6,954 nt of DNA from a bacterium. Lineage in GTDB: Bacteria > Armatimonadota > Fimbriimonadia > Fimbriimonadales > GBS-DC. Position 1 is the stretch's first letter. Every line of letters starts with the position of its first letter. Position numbers and translations under genes: made by a program. Below the pieces are notes generated by a model. It did no database searches and was not told the DNA's origin. It saw only the letters and a list, made by a program, of their open reading frames with translations. The DNA lies in the NCBI GenBank assembly GCA_029335935.2, contig JARJMV020000067.1:1-6954 (forward strand), written 5' to 3'. Below are positions 1 through 6,187 of this stretch, one piece after another.

Positions 1-240
1 GGGTTCGCTGGCGGCCCCATGACGCACGGCTCGATGACCCACCGACGCCCGCTCTCCAGCGGCGCCACAGGGCCCCAGCGCGTGTTCAAGGGCAAGCGCA
101 GCCCCGGACGCATGGGCGGCGAGCAAGTCACCACGCGCAACCTGACCATCGTGAAGATTCTGGCAGACCAGAACCGAGTGCTGATTAAGGGCGCTGTTCC
201 TGGCGGACGCGGCTCGATTGTGTATGTGCAGAAACAGTAG
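1..240 (+). CDS. rplC: 50S ribosomal protein L3, C-terminal part (5' end outside window)
   Basis: L3 is a 50S protein that binds 23S rRNA early in assembly and sends a loop towards the peptidyl-transferase centre. The reading frame is open from base 1, so the gene starts upstream; the first internal ATG at 19 is not the start. The 79 visible residues match the end of L3: GFAGGPMTHGSMTHRRP (family form GGPASHGSMFHRRPG), then VFKGKRSPGRMG and the closing strand VLIKGAVPGGRGS. The stretch between HRRP and VFKGK reads LSSGATGPQR, where most bacteria have a form of GSIG followed by a short linker, so this tip-proximal loop is somewhat divergent. The TAG stop is followed 11 nt later by the rplD ATG, as expected for the S10 operon order. 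Confidence 0.96.
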   Translation, partial: GFAGGPMTHGSMTHRRPLSSGATGPQRVFKGKRSPGRMGGEQVTTRNLTIVKILADQNRVLIKGAVPGGRGSIVYVQKQ

Positions 241-247
241 AGGTGAT
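240..247 (+). promoter_or_regulatory. Shine-Dalgarno site that fixes the rplD start
   Basis: GAGGTGAT overlaps the rplC stop codon and matches the canonical anti-SD complement. It sits at normal spacing before ATG 252. It covers the in-frame GTG at 243, so that GTG cannot easily serve as the start. Confidence 0.75.
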
Positions 248-251
248 ACCT

Positions 252-881
252 ATGCCGAAAGCGAATTTGTATAACGCGCAAGGTCAAGCGATTGGGGAGG
301 TCGAGCTGAGCGACCGCCTGTTCGGCGTGATGGGCAAGGCGGGCACAGTGCATCGCGCGGTGGTCGCCCAACTCGCGCACCTGCGACAGGGTACGCACGA
401 TACGAAAGGGCGCGCCGAGGTGCGCGGTGGCGGACGCAAGCCGTGGCGCCAAAAACACACAGGACGCGCCCGCCAAGGCTCCATCCGCGCCCCACACTGG
501 CGCAAAGGCGGAACCGTACACGGTCCCACCCCGCGCGACTACAATCCCATCGTCAACAAAAAAGAGCGACGCCTCGCCTTCCGCACCGTGCTTGCCGACA
601 AAGCCGAGAACGGCGCGCTGCTCGTGGTGAATGAACTGAACTTCCCCGAAATCAAGACCAAGCACGCCGCGACGATGCTCAAAGCGATGGGCATCGAGAA
701 CGAGCGCGTACTCGTCCTGCTCCACGAGCCGAACGAGGTGGTGTATAAATCGTTCCGTAACCTGCCGAATGTGCTGGTGCGCATCGCGCCCGCCTTCGCG
801 CTCCACGAAATCATCCCCGCGCGGCGCGTGATCGCCACCCAGCAAGCCCTCGCAAAAATGGAGGAGGTGTGGGCGCAATGA
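252..881 (+). CDS. rplD: 50S ribosomal protein L4
   Basis: L4 binds 23S rRNA domain I and its extended loop lines the peptide exit tunnel with L22. In E. coli it also represses its own S10 operon. The 209-residue protein has the usual length. The loop is clear at about residues 52-96: [20 protein letters not shown], then [16 protein letters not shown] and HGPTPRDY. The common KGTGRAR appears here as KHTGRAR (His69). The C-terminal Rossmann-like part follows ([29 protein letters not shown]). I chose ATG 252 rather than the in-frame GTG 243 because the SD overlaps the GTG and because MPKANLYN fits the family N-terminus. Its last codons contain the SD for rplW, and its TGA overlaps the rplW ATG (ATGA), which suggests translational coupling. 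Confidence 0.97.
   Translation: MPKANLYNAQGQAIGEVELSDRLFGVMGKAGTVHRAVVAQLAHLRQGTHDTKGRAEVRGGGRKPWRQKHTGRARQGSIRAPHWRKGGTVHGPTPRDYNPIVNKKERRLAFRTVLADKAENGALLVVNELNFPEIKTKHAATMLKAMGIENERVLVLLHEPNEVVYKSFRNLPNVLVRIAPAFALHEIIPARRVIATQQALAKMEEVWAQ
861..869 (+). promoter_or_regulatory. Shine-Dalgarno site inside rplD that fixes the rplW start
   Basis: GAGGAGGTG lies in the last codons of rplD, 8 nt before ATG 878. An in-frame GTG at 869 overlaps the site and is therefore an unlikely start. Confidence 0.75.
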
Positions 882-1168
882 AACATCCCGCACAGGTGAT
901 TGTCCGACCCCTCATCACCGAAAAAGGCACGATGCTGCGAATGGCATACAACCAGTACCTGTTCGAGGTGGCGGACGACGCAACCAAAATCGATATCAAG
1001 CACGCGCTGAAACAGCTCTACAATGTGGACGCGGTGAAAGTGCGTACGATGTGGGTCAAGCCCAAGCCCAAGCGCGTCGGGCTACGCAGCAAAGGGTACA
1101 CGAAGGCGTGGAAGAAAGCCGTCGTGACGCTCAAGCCCAACCAGACGATTGAAGATTTCAACCTGTAA
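878..1168 (+). CDS. rplW: 50S ribosomal protein L23
   Basis: L23 sits at the exit of the peptide tunnel and is a docking point for trigger factor and the signal recognition particle. The 96-residue product is of normal bacterial length. The signature VIVRPLITEKG is at residues 7-17. Glu15 of the TEK triplet aligns with E. coli Glu18, known to be needed for trigger-factor contact. The β-rich domain continues with YLFEVADDATKIDIKHALK and the rRNA-binding loop rich in Lys and Arg (WVKPKPKRVGLRSKGYTKAW). The end, AVVTLKPNQTIEDF, is typical. The start overlaps the rplD stop by ATGA, and the next gene begins 12 nt after the TAA. Confidence 0.96.
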   Translation: MKHPAQVIVRPLITEKGTMLRMAYNQYLFEVADDATKIDIKHALKQLYNVDAVKVRTMWVKPKPKRVGLRSKGYTKAWKKAVVTLKPNQTIEDFNL

Positions 1169-1180
1169 GCGGAGGCAATT

Positions 1181-2005
1181 ATGGGAATCAAGAAATGGAA
1201 ACCGACCTCGCCTGGCAGGCGCTTCATGCAGACCTCGACCTACGAGGAGATTACGAAGAAAGAGCCTGAGAAGAGCCTGTCGGTGGGGCTGCGCAAGCCG
1301 GGCGGACGCAACAATCTGGGGCGCGTCACGGCGCGCCATCGCGGCGGCGGCAATAAACGCCTCTACCGCATCATCGATTTCAAGCGCAACAAGGACGGCA
1401 TCCCAGCCAAAGTGGTCGCCATCGAGTACGACCCGAACCGCTCGGCGCGAATTGCACTACTGGAGTACGAAGACGGGGAGAAACGCTATATTCTCGCGCC
1501 CGTCGGCTTGGAAGTGGGCGCGACGGTGATGAACGGACCCGACGCCGACATCCTGCCAGGCAACGCCCTGCCCTTGCAACACATTCCTGTCGGCACGCTG
1601 GTCCATAACATCGAACTCAATCCGGGCAAGGGCGGGCAACTGGTGCGCAGCGCGGGCGCGGCGGCGCAAATCCTCGCGAAAGAGGGCAACTACGCTACCT
1701 TGCGCATGCCCTCGGGCGAAATGCGACTGGTGCACCTCCGCTGCCGCGCGACCGTCGGACAAGTGGGCAACCTCGACCACGAAAACGAGGTCTGGGGCAA
1801 GGCGGGCAAATCGCGCTGGATGGGACGACGCCCCCACGTGCGCGGCTCGGCGATGACCCCACGCGACCACCCGCACGGCGGCGGCGAGGGGAAAGCCCCC
1901 ATCGGACTCAAACACCCCAAAACCCCTTGGGGCAAGCCCGCGCTCGGCGTCAAAACCCGACGCAATAAGCGCACCAGCCGATTCATTCTCAAGCGGAGGA
2001 AATAA
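1181..2005 (+). CDS. rplB: 50S ribosomal protein L2
   Basis: L2 is a universal 23S rRNA-binding protein required for subunit joining and for peptidyl-transferase activity. The 274 residues match the family length. An N-terminal OB-fold region carries [24 protein letters not shown] (around residues 46-69) and [17 protein letters not shown]. It is followed by the SH3-like domain ([25 protein letters not shown]) and the signature DHPHGGGEG at 229-237. His230 corresponds to E. coli His229. Just before it the sequence reads [11 protein letters not shown] where most bacteria have AMNPVDHP, so Asn is Thr226 and Val is Arg228. The end ([20 protein letters not shown]) is normal. A GGAGG at 1171-1175 precedes the ATG, and an SD for rpsS lies in its final codons. 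Confidence 0.98.
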   Translation: MGIKKWKPTSPGRRFMQTSTYEEITKKEPEKSLSVGLRKPGGRNNLGRVTARHRGGGNKRLYRIIDFKRNKDGIPAKVVAIEYDPNRSARIALLEYEDGEKRYILAPVGLEVGATVMNGPDADILPGNALPLQHIPVGTLVHNIELNPGKGGQLVRSAGAAAQILAKEGNYATLRMPSGEMRLVHLRCRATVGQVGNLDHENEVWGKAGKSRWMGRRPHVRGSAMTPRDHPHGGGEGKAPIGLKHPKTPWGKPALGVKTRRNKRTSRFILKRRK

Positions 2006-2008
2006 CCT

Positions 2009-2302
2009 ATGGCGCGTTCACTCAAAAAAGGACCTTATGTAGACCCGAAACTGATGAAGAAGGTGCTGGCGACGCTGGAGCAACCACAAACCCAGCGACG
2101 CCCCATCAAAACATGGTCGCGACGGTCAATGATCGTGCCCGAAATGATTGGGCTGACCTTCGCTGTCCACGACGGACGCAAACATGTGCCCGTCTATGTG
2201 ACGGAGCAGATGGTCGGTCATAAACTCGGCGAGTTCGCCCTCACCCGCACCTTCCGAGGGCATAAGGACTCGGAGAAGACCAGTAAGGTCAAGAAACGAT
2301 AG
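2009..2302 (+). CDS. rpsS: 30S ribosomal protein S19
   Basis: S19 lies in the head of the 30S subunit, pairs with S13, and approaches the A-site tRNA and the 50S bridge. The 97 residues include the start [19 protein letters not shown], the central [20 protein letters not shown], and the S19 signature [20 protein letters not shown] followed by [10 protein letters not shown]. The tail ([12 protein letters not shown]) is basic, as usual. The ribosome-binding site GGAGGA at 1995-2000 sits within the last codons of rplB, and only 3 nt separate the two genes. An SD (AGGGAGG) overlapping its stop serves rplV. Confidence 0.97.
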   Translation: MARSLKKGPYVDPKLMKKVLATLEQPQTQRRPIKTWSRRSMIVPEMIGLTFAVHDGRKHVPVYVTEQMVGHKLGEFALTRTFRGHKDSEKTSKVKKR

Positions 2303-2312
2303 GGAGGCAAGT

Positions 2313-2705
2313 ATGAAGGCGGTTGCAAAACATGTTCGGATACCTCCGCGCAAGGCGCGATTGGCGATAGACTTGGTGCGCGGCAAACCCGTGAACGAAG
2401 CGATGACCCTCCTACAACAGCTGCCGAACAAGTCGGCGCGGGTTGCACGCAAAGTGTTGGAATCAGCGGTCGCGAACGCCATGCACAACGACGGACTGTC
2501 GCCGAATGTTCTTTATATCGAGCGCGCCTATGTGGACGAGGGGCCGCGCTGGAAGCGTATCCTGCCCAAAGATCGCGGGCGGGCGTATCGGATTTTGAAG
2601 CGCACCAGCCATGTGACCATCATCTTGGGCGTCGCCGCGCCGCAAGCGCGCCCGACCGCGCGGAGAGCGTCGTCAACCGCCGCGCCACAGGAGGAGCAGA
2701 ACTGA
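2313..2705 (+). CDS. rplV: 50S ribosomal protein L22 with C-terminal tail
   Basis: L22 binds several 23S rRNA domains, and its long β-hairpin narrows the peptide exit tunnel opposite L4. The core covers about residues 1-108: AKHVRIPPRKARLAIDLVRG, VLESAVANAMHNDG, the hairpin WKRILPKDRGRAYRILKRTSHVTI. In the hairpin many bacteria have PRAxGRA where this protein has LPKDRGRA. After residue 108 the protein has about 22 extra residues (PQARPTARRASSTAAPQEEQN), rich in Ala, Pro, Arg and Gln, which are probably disordered. The final QEEQ codons are also the AGGAGGAG ribosome-binding site of rpsC, so the tail end doubles as a translation signal. Its TGA overlaps the rpsC ATG by one base (TGATG). Confidence 0.96.
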   Translation: MKAVAKHVRIPPRKARLAIDLVRGKPVNEAMTLLQQLPNKSARVARKVLESAVANAMHNDGLSPNVLYIERAYVDEGPRWKRILPKDRGRAYRILKRTSHVTIILGVAAPQARPTARRASSTAAPQEEQN

Positions 2706-3583
2706 TGGGTCAGAAAATCAACCCGATTGGTTTCCGCGTGGGCGTCACGCGCGACTGGGAGAGCCGTTGGTACGCGCCCAAGAAGCAGTACCGGCACACG
2801 CTGTATGAGGACTACCTCATCCGACGCGCGATCAAGAAACGCTGGTACAGCGCGGGCATCTCGCGCATCGAGATCGAGCGCGCCGCCAATATCGTGCGCG
2901 TGATAATTTATGCGGCGCGTCCAGGTCAAATCATCGGGCGCGGCGGGCAGGGCATCGAAGAGGTCACCCGAACCGTCTACAAGGCGCTCCACCCGAATCG
3001 ACCCGAAATCCGCATCGATGTCGAGGATGTGCGCAACCCCGACCAAGACGCGCAGCTGGTGGCGGAGAACATCGCCAACCAGTTAGAGCGCCGTATCTCG
3101 CACCGACGCGCCATCCGCCAGACGCTGGCGCGGGCGCAGCGCATGAACCTGCGCGGCATCAAGGTCATGGTCGCAGGGCGGCTCGGCGGCGCGGAGATTG
3201 CCCGTACCGAGTGGGATCGGTGGGGGCGCGTGCCGTTGCAGACCCTACGCGCCGACATCGACTACGGCTTCGCCACCGCCTACACCATCTACGGCACTAT
3301 CGGCGTGAAGGTCTGGATTTACAAGGGCGACATCCCGATGTCCGAGCGACGCATCCTGCTCTCATCCGTCACCACGCCCGAATCGGCAACGCCGGGCGAC
3401 ATGCGGCGCGGCGCCCGCGCAGGGGCGCCCGGACGCGGCGGGGGCAGCGAGCGTCAGCCCGGACGACGACGCCGTGGACGCGGGGGACGCGGCGGCGGCA
3501 ACGCAGGACGCGCACCGCGACCGCCACGAACCGATACACCGCCCACCAACGCGCCCGCAGGCGAAACGCCCGTCGAAGAGTGA
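2705..3583 (+). CDS. rpsC: 30S ribosomal protein S3 with long RGG-rich C-terminal tail
   Basis: S3 forms part of the mRNA entry pore on the 30S head. The start MGQKINPIGFRVG is canonical. The KH domain has its GXXG loop at residues 78-81 (GRGG, where GKKG is common). Residues HRRAIR at 133-138 match the E. coli region with Arg131, Arg132 and Lys135, which are linked to mRNA unwinding at the entry site; here the lysine is an arginine. The C-terminal domain contains GIKVMVAGRLGGAEIARTEW, GRVPLQTLRADIDYGFA and IYGTIGVKVWIYKGDIP (to residue 211). About 80 more residues follow, rich in Arg, Gly and Pro and ending acidic (GETPVEE). The total of 292 exceeds the usual 210-240. The stop is followed by the rplP SD. 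Confidence 0.97.
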   Translation: MGQKINPIGFRVGVTRDWESRWYAPKKQYRHTLYEDYLIRRAIKKRWYSAGISRIEIERAANIVRVIIYAARPGQIIGRGGQGIEEVTRTVYKALHPNRPEIRIDVEDVRNPDQDAQLVAENIANQLERRISHRRAIRQTLARAQRMNLRGIKVMVAGRLGGAEIARTEWDRWGRVPLQTLRADIDYGFATAYTIYGTIGVKVWIYKGDIPMSERRILLSSVTTPESATPGDMRRGARAGAPGRGGGSERQPGRRRRGRGGRGGGNAGRAPRPPRTDTPPTNAPAGETPVEE

Positions 3584-3594
3584 GGTGAACCACT

Positions 3595-4050
3595 ATGTTG
3601 ATGCCGAAACGAACGAAATACCGAAAACAGCAACGGGGACGGCGCAAAGGCGTCTCGAAAGGCGCACGCGAACTCCACTTCGGCGACTTCGGACTCGTCG
3701 CGATGGAACCCGCCTGGCTGACCAACCGCCAGATGGAAGCGGCGCGCGTCGCCATCGTGCGCTACCTCCGCCGCGGCGGCAAAACCTGGTTCCGAATCTT
3801 CCCCGATAAACCCTACACCAAGCGCGCCGCCGAAACACGCATGGGTTCCGGTAAAGGCAGCGTCGAAGGCTGGGTCGCCGTCGTCAAACGCGGACGAGTC
3901 CTCATGGAGCTCGGCGGCGTGGACGAAGCCCGCGCCCGCGAAGCGCTCCGACGCGCCAGCCATAAACTGCCCATCAAAACTAAAATCGTCTCCAGAGCCG
4001 ACTTCCAACTCGGCGCAGAAACTGAAACCGCAGGAGGTGAAGGCGCATGA
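3595..4050 (+). CDS. rplP: 50S ribosomal protein L16
   Basis: L16 sits near the A-site finger and the peptidyl-transferase centre and is added late in 50S assembly. It starts [16 protein letters not shown], the standard family N-terminus, so ATG 3595 is preferred over ATG 3601. GAGGTGA at 3582-3588, overlapping the rpsC stop, is the ribosome-binding site. The core includes [60 protein letters not shown] and [19 protein letters not shown]. Arg82 lies where E. coli Arg81 is hydroxylated; whether that happens here is unknown. The 151 residues include a short extra tail ([12 protein letters not shown]) whose codons also provide the AGGAGGTGA site for rpmC. The TGA overlaps the rpmC ATG (ATGA). 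Confidence 0.97.
   Translation: MLMPKRTKYRKQQRGRRKGVSKGARELHFGDFGLVAMEPAWLTNRQMEAARVAIVRYLRRGGKTWFRIFPDKPYTKRAAETRMGSGKGSVEGWVAVVKRGRVLMELGGVDEARAREALRRASHKLPIKTKIVSRADFQLGAETETAGGEGA
4032..4040 (+). promoter_or_regulatory. Near-perfect Shine-Dalgarno site for rpmC, inside rplP
   Basis: AGGAGGTGA is an uninterrupted match to the canonical anti-SD complement, 6 nt before ATG 4047, and lies in the C-terminal tail codons of rplP. It is one of the strongest sites in the window and serves a coupled ATGA junction. Confidence 0.8.
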
Positions 4051-4256
4051 AACCCCTCAAACCTGAACAACTGCGACGCATGACCATCGCCGAACTGCAA
4101 AGAGAACTCGACAACCTGCGCAACGAGCAGTATCGCCTGCGCGTGCAGAAAACTGTCGGGGAATTCAAAAACACCGACTCGATACGCCAACTGCGACGCA
4201 ATATCGCGCGTGTCCAAACCATTCTCAACGAGAAACGACGCGAAGCAAGCGTTTGA
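4047..4256 (+). CDS. rpmC: 50S ribosomal protein L29
   Basis: L29 is a small, mostly helical protein next to L23 at the tunnel exit. The 69-residue product fits the family: an N-terminal helix with [20 protein letters not shown], then [20 protein letters not shown], and the signature helix [18 protein letters not shown]. It looks like a two-helix coiled hairpin with alternating hydrophobic and charged residues. The ATG overlaps the rplP stop, and GAGGAG straddling its own TGA serves rpsQ. Confidence 0.95.
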   Translation: MKPLKPEQLRRMTIAELQRELDNLRNEQYRLRVQKTVGEFKNTDSIRQLRRNIARVQTILNEKRREASV

Positions 4257-4260
4257 GGAG
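4255..4260 (+). promoter_or_regulatory. Shine-Dalgarno site supporting the extended rpsQ start
   Basis: GAGGAG overlaps the rpmC stop and is 9 nt before ATG 4270. The next in-frame methionine of rpsQ is residue 43, inside the conserved core, so this site supports the N-terminally extended form. Confidence 0.65.
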
Positions 4261-4269
4261 TAATTAACA

Positions 4270-4599
4270 ATGAACGAAGAGACCACCCAACTTGAGACGC
4301 CGACAACGGAACGCGCCGACTTGCAAGCGACAGGCGAACTCACCCCTTACAAAGGGCGACGCAAAGTGCGCGTGGGCGTCGTGGTCAGCGATAAGATGGA
4401 TAAAACTGTCGTGGTGGCAGTGATGCGCAGCTATCGCCACCCCGTGTATCGCAAGACCATCCGACGCACCAAAAAATATATGGCGCACGATGAACACAAC
4501 GCCTGTCGCGTGGGCGACCGCGTCGAGATTGTCGAGACGCGCCCGCTCAGCCGACACAAACGCTGGCGCGTGCGCCAAATCTTAGAACGCGCTCAGTAA
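4270..4599 (+). CDS. rpsQ: 30S ribosomal protein S17 with N-terminal extension
   Basis: S17 is a primary 16S rRNA-binding protein with an OB fold in the 30S body. The core starts near residue 29: [60 protein letters not shown] and [12 protein letters not shown], all close to the family consensus. About 28 residues precede it ([20 protein letters not shown] then TGELTPYK), rich in Thr and Glu, without obvious structure, and absent from most S17 proteins. The start is supported by the SD, and no alternative in-frame ATG exists before the core. The total is 109 residues against a usual 80-90. Confidence 0.95.
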   Translation: MNEETTQLETPTTERADLQATGELTPYKGRRKVRVGVVVSDKMDKTVVVAVMRSYRHPVYRKTIRRTKKYMAHDEHNACRVGDRVEIVETRPLSRHKRWRVRQILERAQ

Positions 4600-4614
4600 T
4601 AGGAGGGATTTACC

Positions 4615-4983
4615 ATGATACAACCGTTTACACGCTTGAAAGTCGCCGACAACTCCGGCGCACGCGAGGTGATGTGCATCCGCGTGCTGAAAGGCTCGAA
4701 CGCGCGCTACGGGCATGTGGGCGATGTGATTGTGGCGTCGGTCAAAAGCGCCTCGCCCAATATGCCCATCAAGAAAGGCGATGTGGTGCGCGCCGTGATT
4801 GTGCGCACGCGCAAGCCCATCCGCCGACCGGACGGCAGCACGCTGCGCTTCGACGACAACGCATGCGTGATTGTGAACAATCAAGGCGAGCCGCGCGGCA
4901 CACGCATCTTCGGGCCCGTCGCCCGCGAACTGCGCGACAAACTCTTCATGCGCATCGTCTCGCTCGCGCCCGAAGTGCTGTAG
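4615..4983 (+). CDS. rplN: 50S ribosomal protein L14
   Basis: L14 binds 23S rRNA at the subunit interface, contacts L19 and forms bridges to 16S rRNA; it is also where the silencing factor RsfS binds in other bacteria. The 122 residues are the standard length with no tail. The start [20 protein letters not shown], the middle [20 protein letters not shown] and the signature [16 protein letters not shown] followed by [14 protein letters not shown] are nearly textbook. AGGAGGG at 4601-4607 is 7 nt before the ATG. In E. coli this gene opens the spc operon, but only 15 nt separate it from rpsQ here and I see no promoter, so it is probably cotranscribed with the S10 genes. Confidence 0.98.
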   Translation: MIQPFTRLKVADNSGAREVMCIRVLKGSNARYGHVGDVIVASVKSASPNMPIKKGDVVRAVIVRTRKPIRRPDGSTLRFDDNACVIVNNQGEPRGTRIFGPVARELRDKLFMRIVSLAPEVL

Positions 4984-4996
4984 GAGGGATACCACG

Positions 4997-5344
4997 ATGC
5001 GCAAACTGCAACGACCTATTCGGATGAAAATCCGCACCGGCGATACGGTGGAAATCATCTCGGGCAAAGACAAAGGCAAGCGCGGCGAGGTGAAGCGCGT
5101 GCTGCCACGCGAGAACCGCGTGGTGGTCGATGGCTTGAACCTCGTGTGGAAACACAAAAAACCGCGCCAGATGAACCAGAAGGGGACGAAAATCCAGATG
5201 CCCGCGCCTCTGTATGCCAGTAAGGTGATGCTGGTGTGTCCCCACTGCGACAAGAAAACGCGCGTCGGACGCACCCGCGGACAGGACGGCAAACTCTATC
5301 GCCTGTGCAAAGAGTGCAGCGAGATGATCGATGTGACGAAGTGA
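4997..5344 (+). CDS. rplX: 50S ribosomal protein L24, zinc-ribbon form
   Basis: L24 is an assembly-initiating 23S rRNA-binding protein near the tunnel exit. The KOW motif is at about residues 13-34 ([20 protein letters not shown]). The middle carries [20 protein letters not shown]. The C-terminal part has two CxxC pairs, Cys81/Cys84 (CPHC) and Cys104/Cys107 (CKEC), forming a probable zinc ribbon of the type seen in many L24 proteins but absent from E. coli. The start ATG 4997 is chosen because AGGAGGG at 4982-4988 lies 8 nt upstream; a second in-frame ATG at residue 10 lacks its own site. The product is 115 residues. The next gene follows after 10 nt. Confidence 0.97.
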   Translation: MRKLQRPIRMKIRTGDTVEIISGKDKGKRGEVKRVLPRENRVVVDGLNLVWKHKKPRQMNQKGTKIQMPAPLYASKVMLVCPHCDKKTRVGRTRGQDGKLYRLCKECSEMIDVTK

Positions 5345-5354
5345 GGGATGAACG

Positions 5355-6005
5355 ATGGCTAAGCAAAAACCCGCGACGCCTGCCCAACCGCAGGGCAAAA
5401 AGGCGAGCAAGGAACAAAAAACCGAAGCGCTGTTCGCCACAGCCGACGACGCAGTCGCGCGGATTACCCCGCGACTGCGCACCCACTACGAACAAGTGGT
5501 GCGCCCCCAACTGCAACAGCAGGTCAACTACAAAAACCCCATGCAAATCCCGCGCCTGGAGAAAATCGTTATCAACATGGGCGTCGGCAGGGGCGAGCAA
5601 GAACCTAAACAACTCGAAAATGCAGTGCGCGACCTCGCCCTCATCTCCGGGCAAAAGCCTGTCATCACTGTCGCCAAACAAGCCATCTCCAACTTCCGCT
5701 TGCGACAGGGACACCGCATCGGGTGCAAGGTCACCCTGCGCGGCGACCGCATGTATATCTTCATGGAGAAACTTATCAACCTGGTGCTGCCGCGCATCCG
5801 CGACTTTGCCGGCGTCTCGCCCCGCTCGTTCGATGGGCGCGGCAACTACTCGATGGGGCTGCGCGAGCAGATTCTGTTCCCCGAGATTGTCTACGATCAG
5901 ATCGACCGACTGCGCGGCATGGACATCACCTTCTGCACTACCGCCAAAACCGATGAGGAGGCGTTCGCCCTGCTGAAGGCGATGGGCATGCCCTTCCGCA
6001 AATAA
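5355..6005 (+). CDS. rplE: 50S ribosomal protein L5 with N-terminal extension
   Basis: L5 binds 5S rRNA, sits in the central protuberance and contacts P-site tRNA. From Leu41 the sequence aligns without gaps to the E. coli N-terminus (LRTHYEQVV...[18 protein letters not shown]). It continues with [54 protein letters not shown] and the end [19 protein letters not shown]. The first 37 or so residues are extra: [20 protein letters not shown] and a more ordinary linker, rich in Lys, Gln, Ala and Pro. The total is 216 against about 180. GAGGGA at 5343-5348 is correctly spaced for ATG 5355, and a nearer out-of-frame ATG at 5348 runs straight into a stop. This is the last ribosomal gene of the block; the expected rpsN does not follow. 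Confidence 0.97.
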   Translation: MAKQKPATPAQPQGKKASKEQKTEALFATADDAVARITPRLRTHYEQVVRPQLQQQVNYKNPMQIPRLEKIVINMGVGRGEQEPKQLENAVRDLALISGQKPVITVAKQAISNFRLRQGHRIGCKVTLRGDRMYIFMEKLINLVLPRIRDFAGVSPRSFDGRGNYSMGLREQILFPEIVYDQIDRLRGMDITFCTTAKTDEEAFALLKAMGMPFRK

Positions 6006-6007
6006 CC

Positions 6008-6035
6008 GTAGCACGGACACACCCGTCCGTGCTAC
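6008..6035. repeat. Perfect 11-bp inverted repeat just after rplE
   Basis: GTAGCACGGAC (6008-6018) and GTCCGTGCTAC (6025-6035) are exact reverse complements with a 6-nt loop (ACACCC). The hairpin starts 2 nt after the rplE stop and ends 4 nt before the TTGACT promoter element. No T-run follows it on either strand, so it is not a textbook intrinsic terminator. It could be a REP-like dispersed palindrome, an RNA 3'-end stabiliser for the ribosomal mRNA, or an operator next to the downstream promoter. Confidence 0.8.
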
Positions 6036-6039
6036 CCCC

Positions 6040-6070
6040 TTGACTTTACCTACTCGCTTTCGGGCATAAT
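6040..6070 (+). promoter_or_regulatory. Candidate sigma-70-type promoter for the EF-G-like gene
   Basis: TTGACT at 6040-6045 (5 of 6 to TTGACA) and CATAAT at 6065-6070 (5 of 6 to TATAAT) are separated by 19 nt, slightly longer than the optimum of 17. The area is AT-richer than its surroundings. A transcript would start near 6077. It is the only promoter-like pair I see between rplE and the next gene. Confidence 0.5.
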
Positions 6071-6091
6071 ATAACCGCTGGGGCGCAGGCA

Positions 6092-6104
6092 CATTCGGCG
6101 AATG
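6092..6104 (+). other. Small leader hairpin
   Basis: CATTC (6092-6096) pairs with GAATG (6100-6104) around a GGC loop. It would form in the RNA between the predicted transcription start and the terminator-like hairpin. It may be incidental or the first stem of a regulatory leader. Confidence 0.35.
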
Positions 6105-6105
6105 C

Positions 6106-6141
6106 AAGGAGCCTCTCGGCTTAGGCGTGGGAGGCTTTTTT
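6106..6141 (+). terminator. Intrinsic terminator-like hairpin with T-run, 46 nt before the EF-G-like gene
   Basis: GCCTC (6111-6115) pairs with GAGGC (6131-6135). The stem can extend outward through A-T and G-T pairs (AAGGA against TTTTT) and inward by weaker pairs, and is followed directly by six Ts at 6136-6141. This is a good rho-independent signature on the + strand. It may end the ribosomal operon, or act as an attenuator for the next gene, since it lies downstream of the promoter-like sequence at 6040-6070. Confidence 0.65.
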
Positions 6142-6187
6142 ACACGCAACCGACACCATTCGCCACTCTCACAGAAGGAGTAAGACC

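Noticed and set aside
243..251. GTG at 243 as the rplD start
   Set aside because: It overlaps the SD, and the family N-terminus fits ATG 252.
3211..3588. Plus-strand frame overlapping rpsC (125 codons, Arg/His-rich)
   Set aside because: Shadow of the GC-rich S3 tail in another frame; the S3 frame is confirmed by family motifs.
3454..4008. Minus-strand open frame of 184 codons opposite rpsC and rplP
   Set aside because: Antisense to conserved genes, low-complexity Arg/Ala/Pro composition at the end opposite the S3 tail, no family resemblance.
4600..4614. A separate spc-operon promoter before rplN
   Set aside because: The rpsQ-rplN gap is only 15 nt and is filled by the SD; I see no -10/-35 pair in the upstream coding sequence that stands out.
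5236..5976. Plus-strand frame of 246 codons overlapping rplX and rplE
   Set aside because: Composition is Arg/Ser/Pro-rich and without motifs; L24 and L5 frames explain the region fully.
6008..6035. The inverted repeat as an ordinary rho-independent terminator
   Set aside because: It is followed by CCCCCTTGAC and not by a T-run; the hairpin at 6106-6141 is a better terminator.
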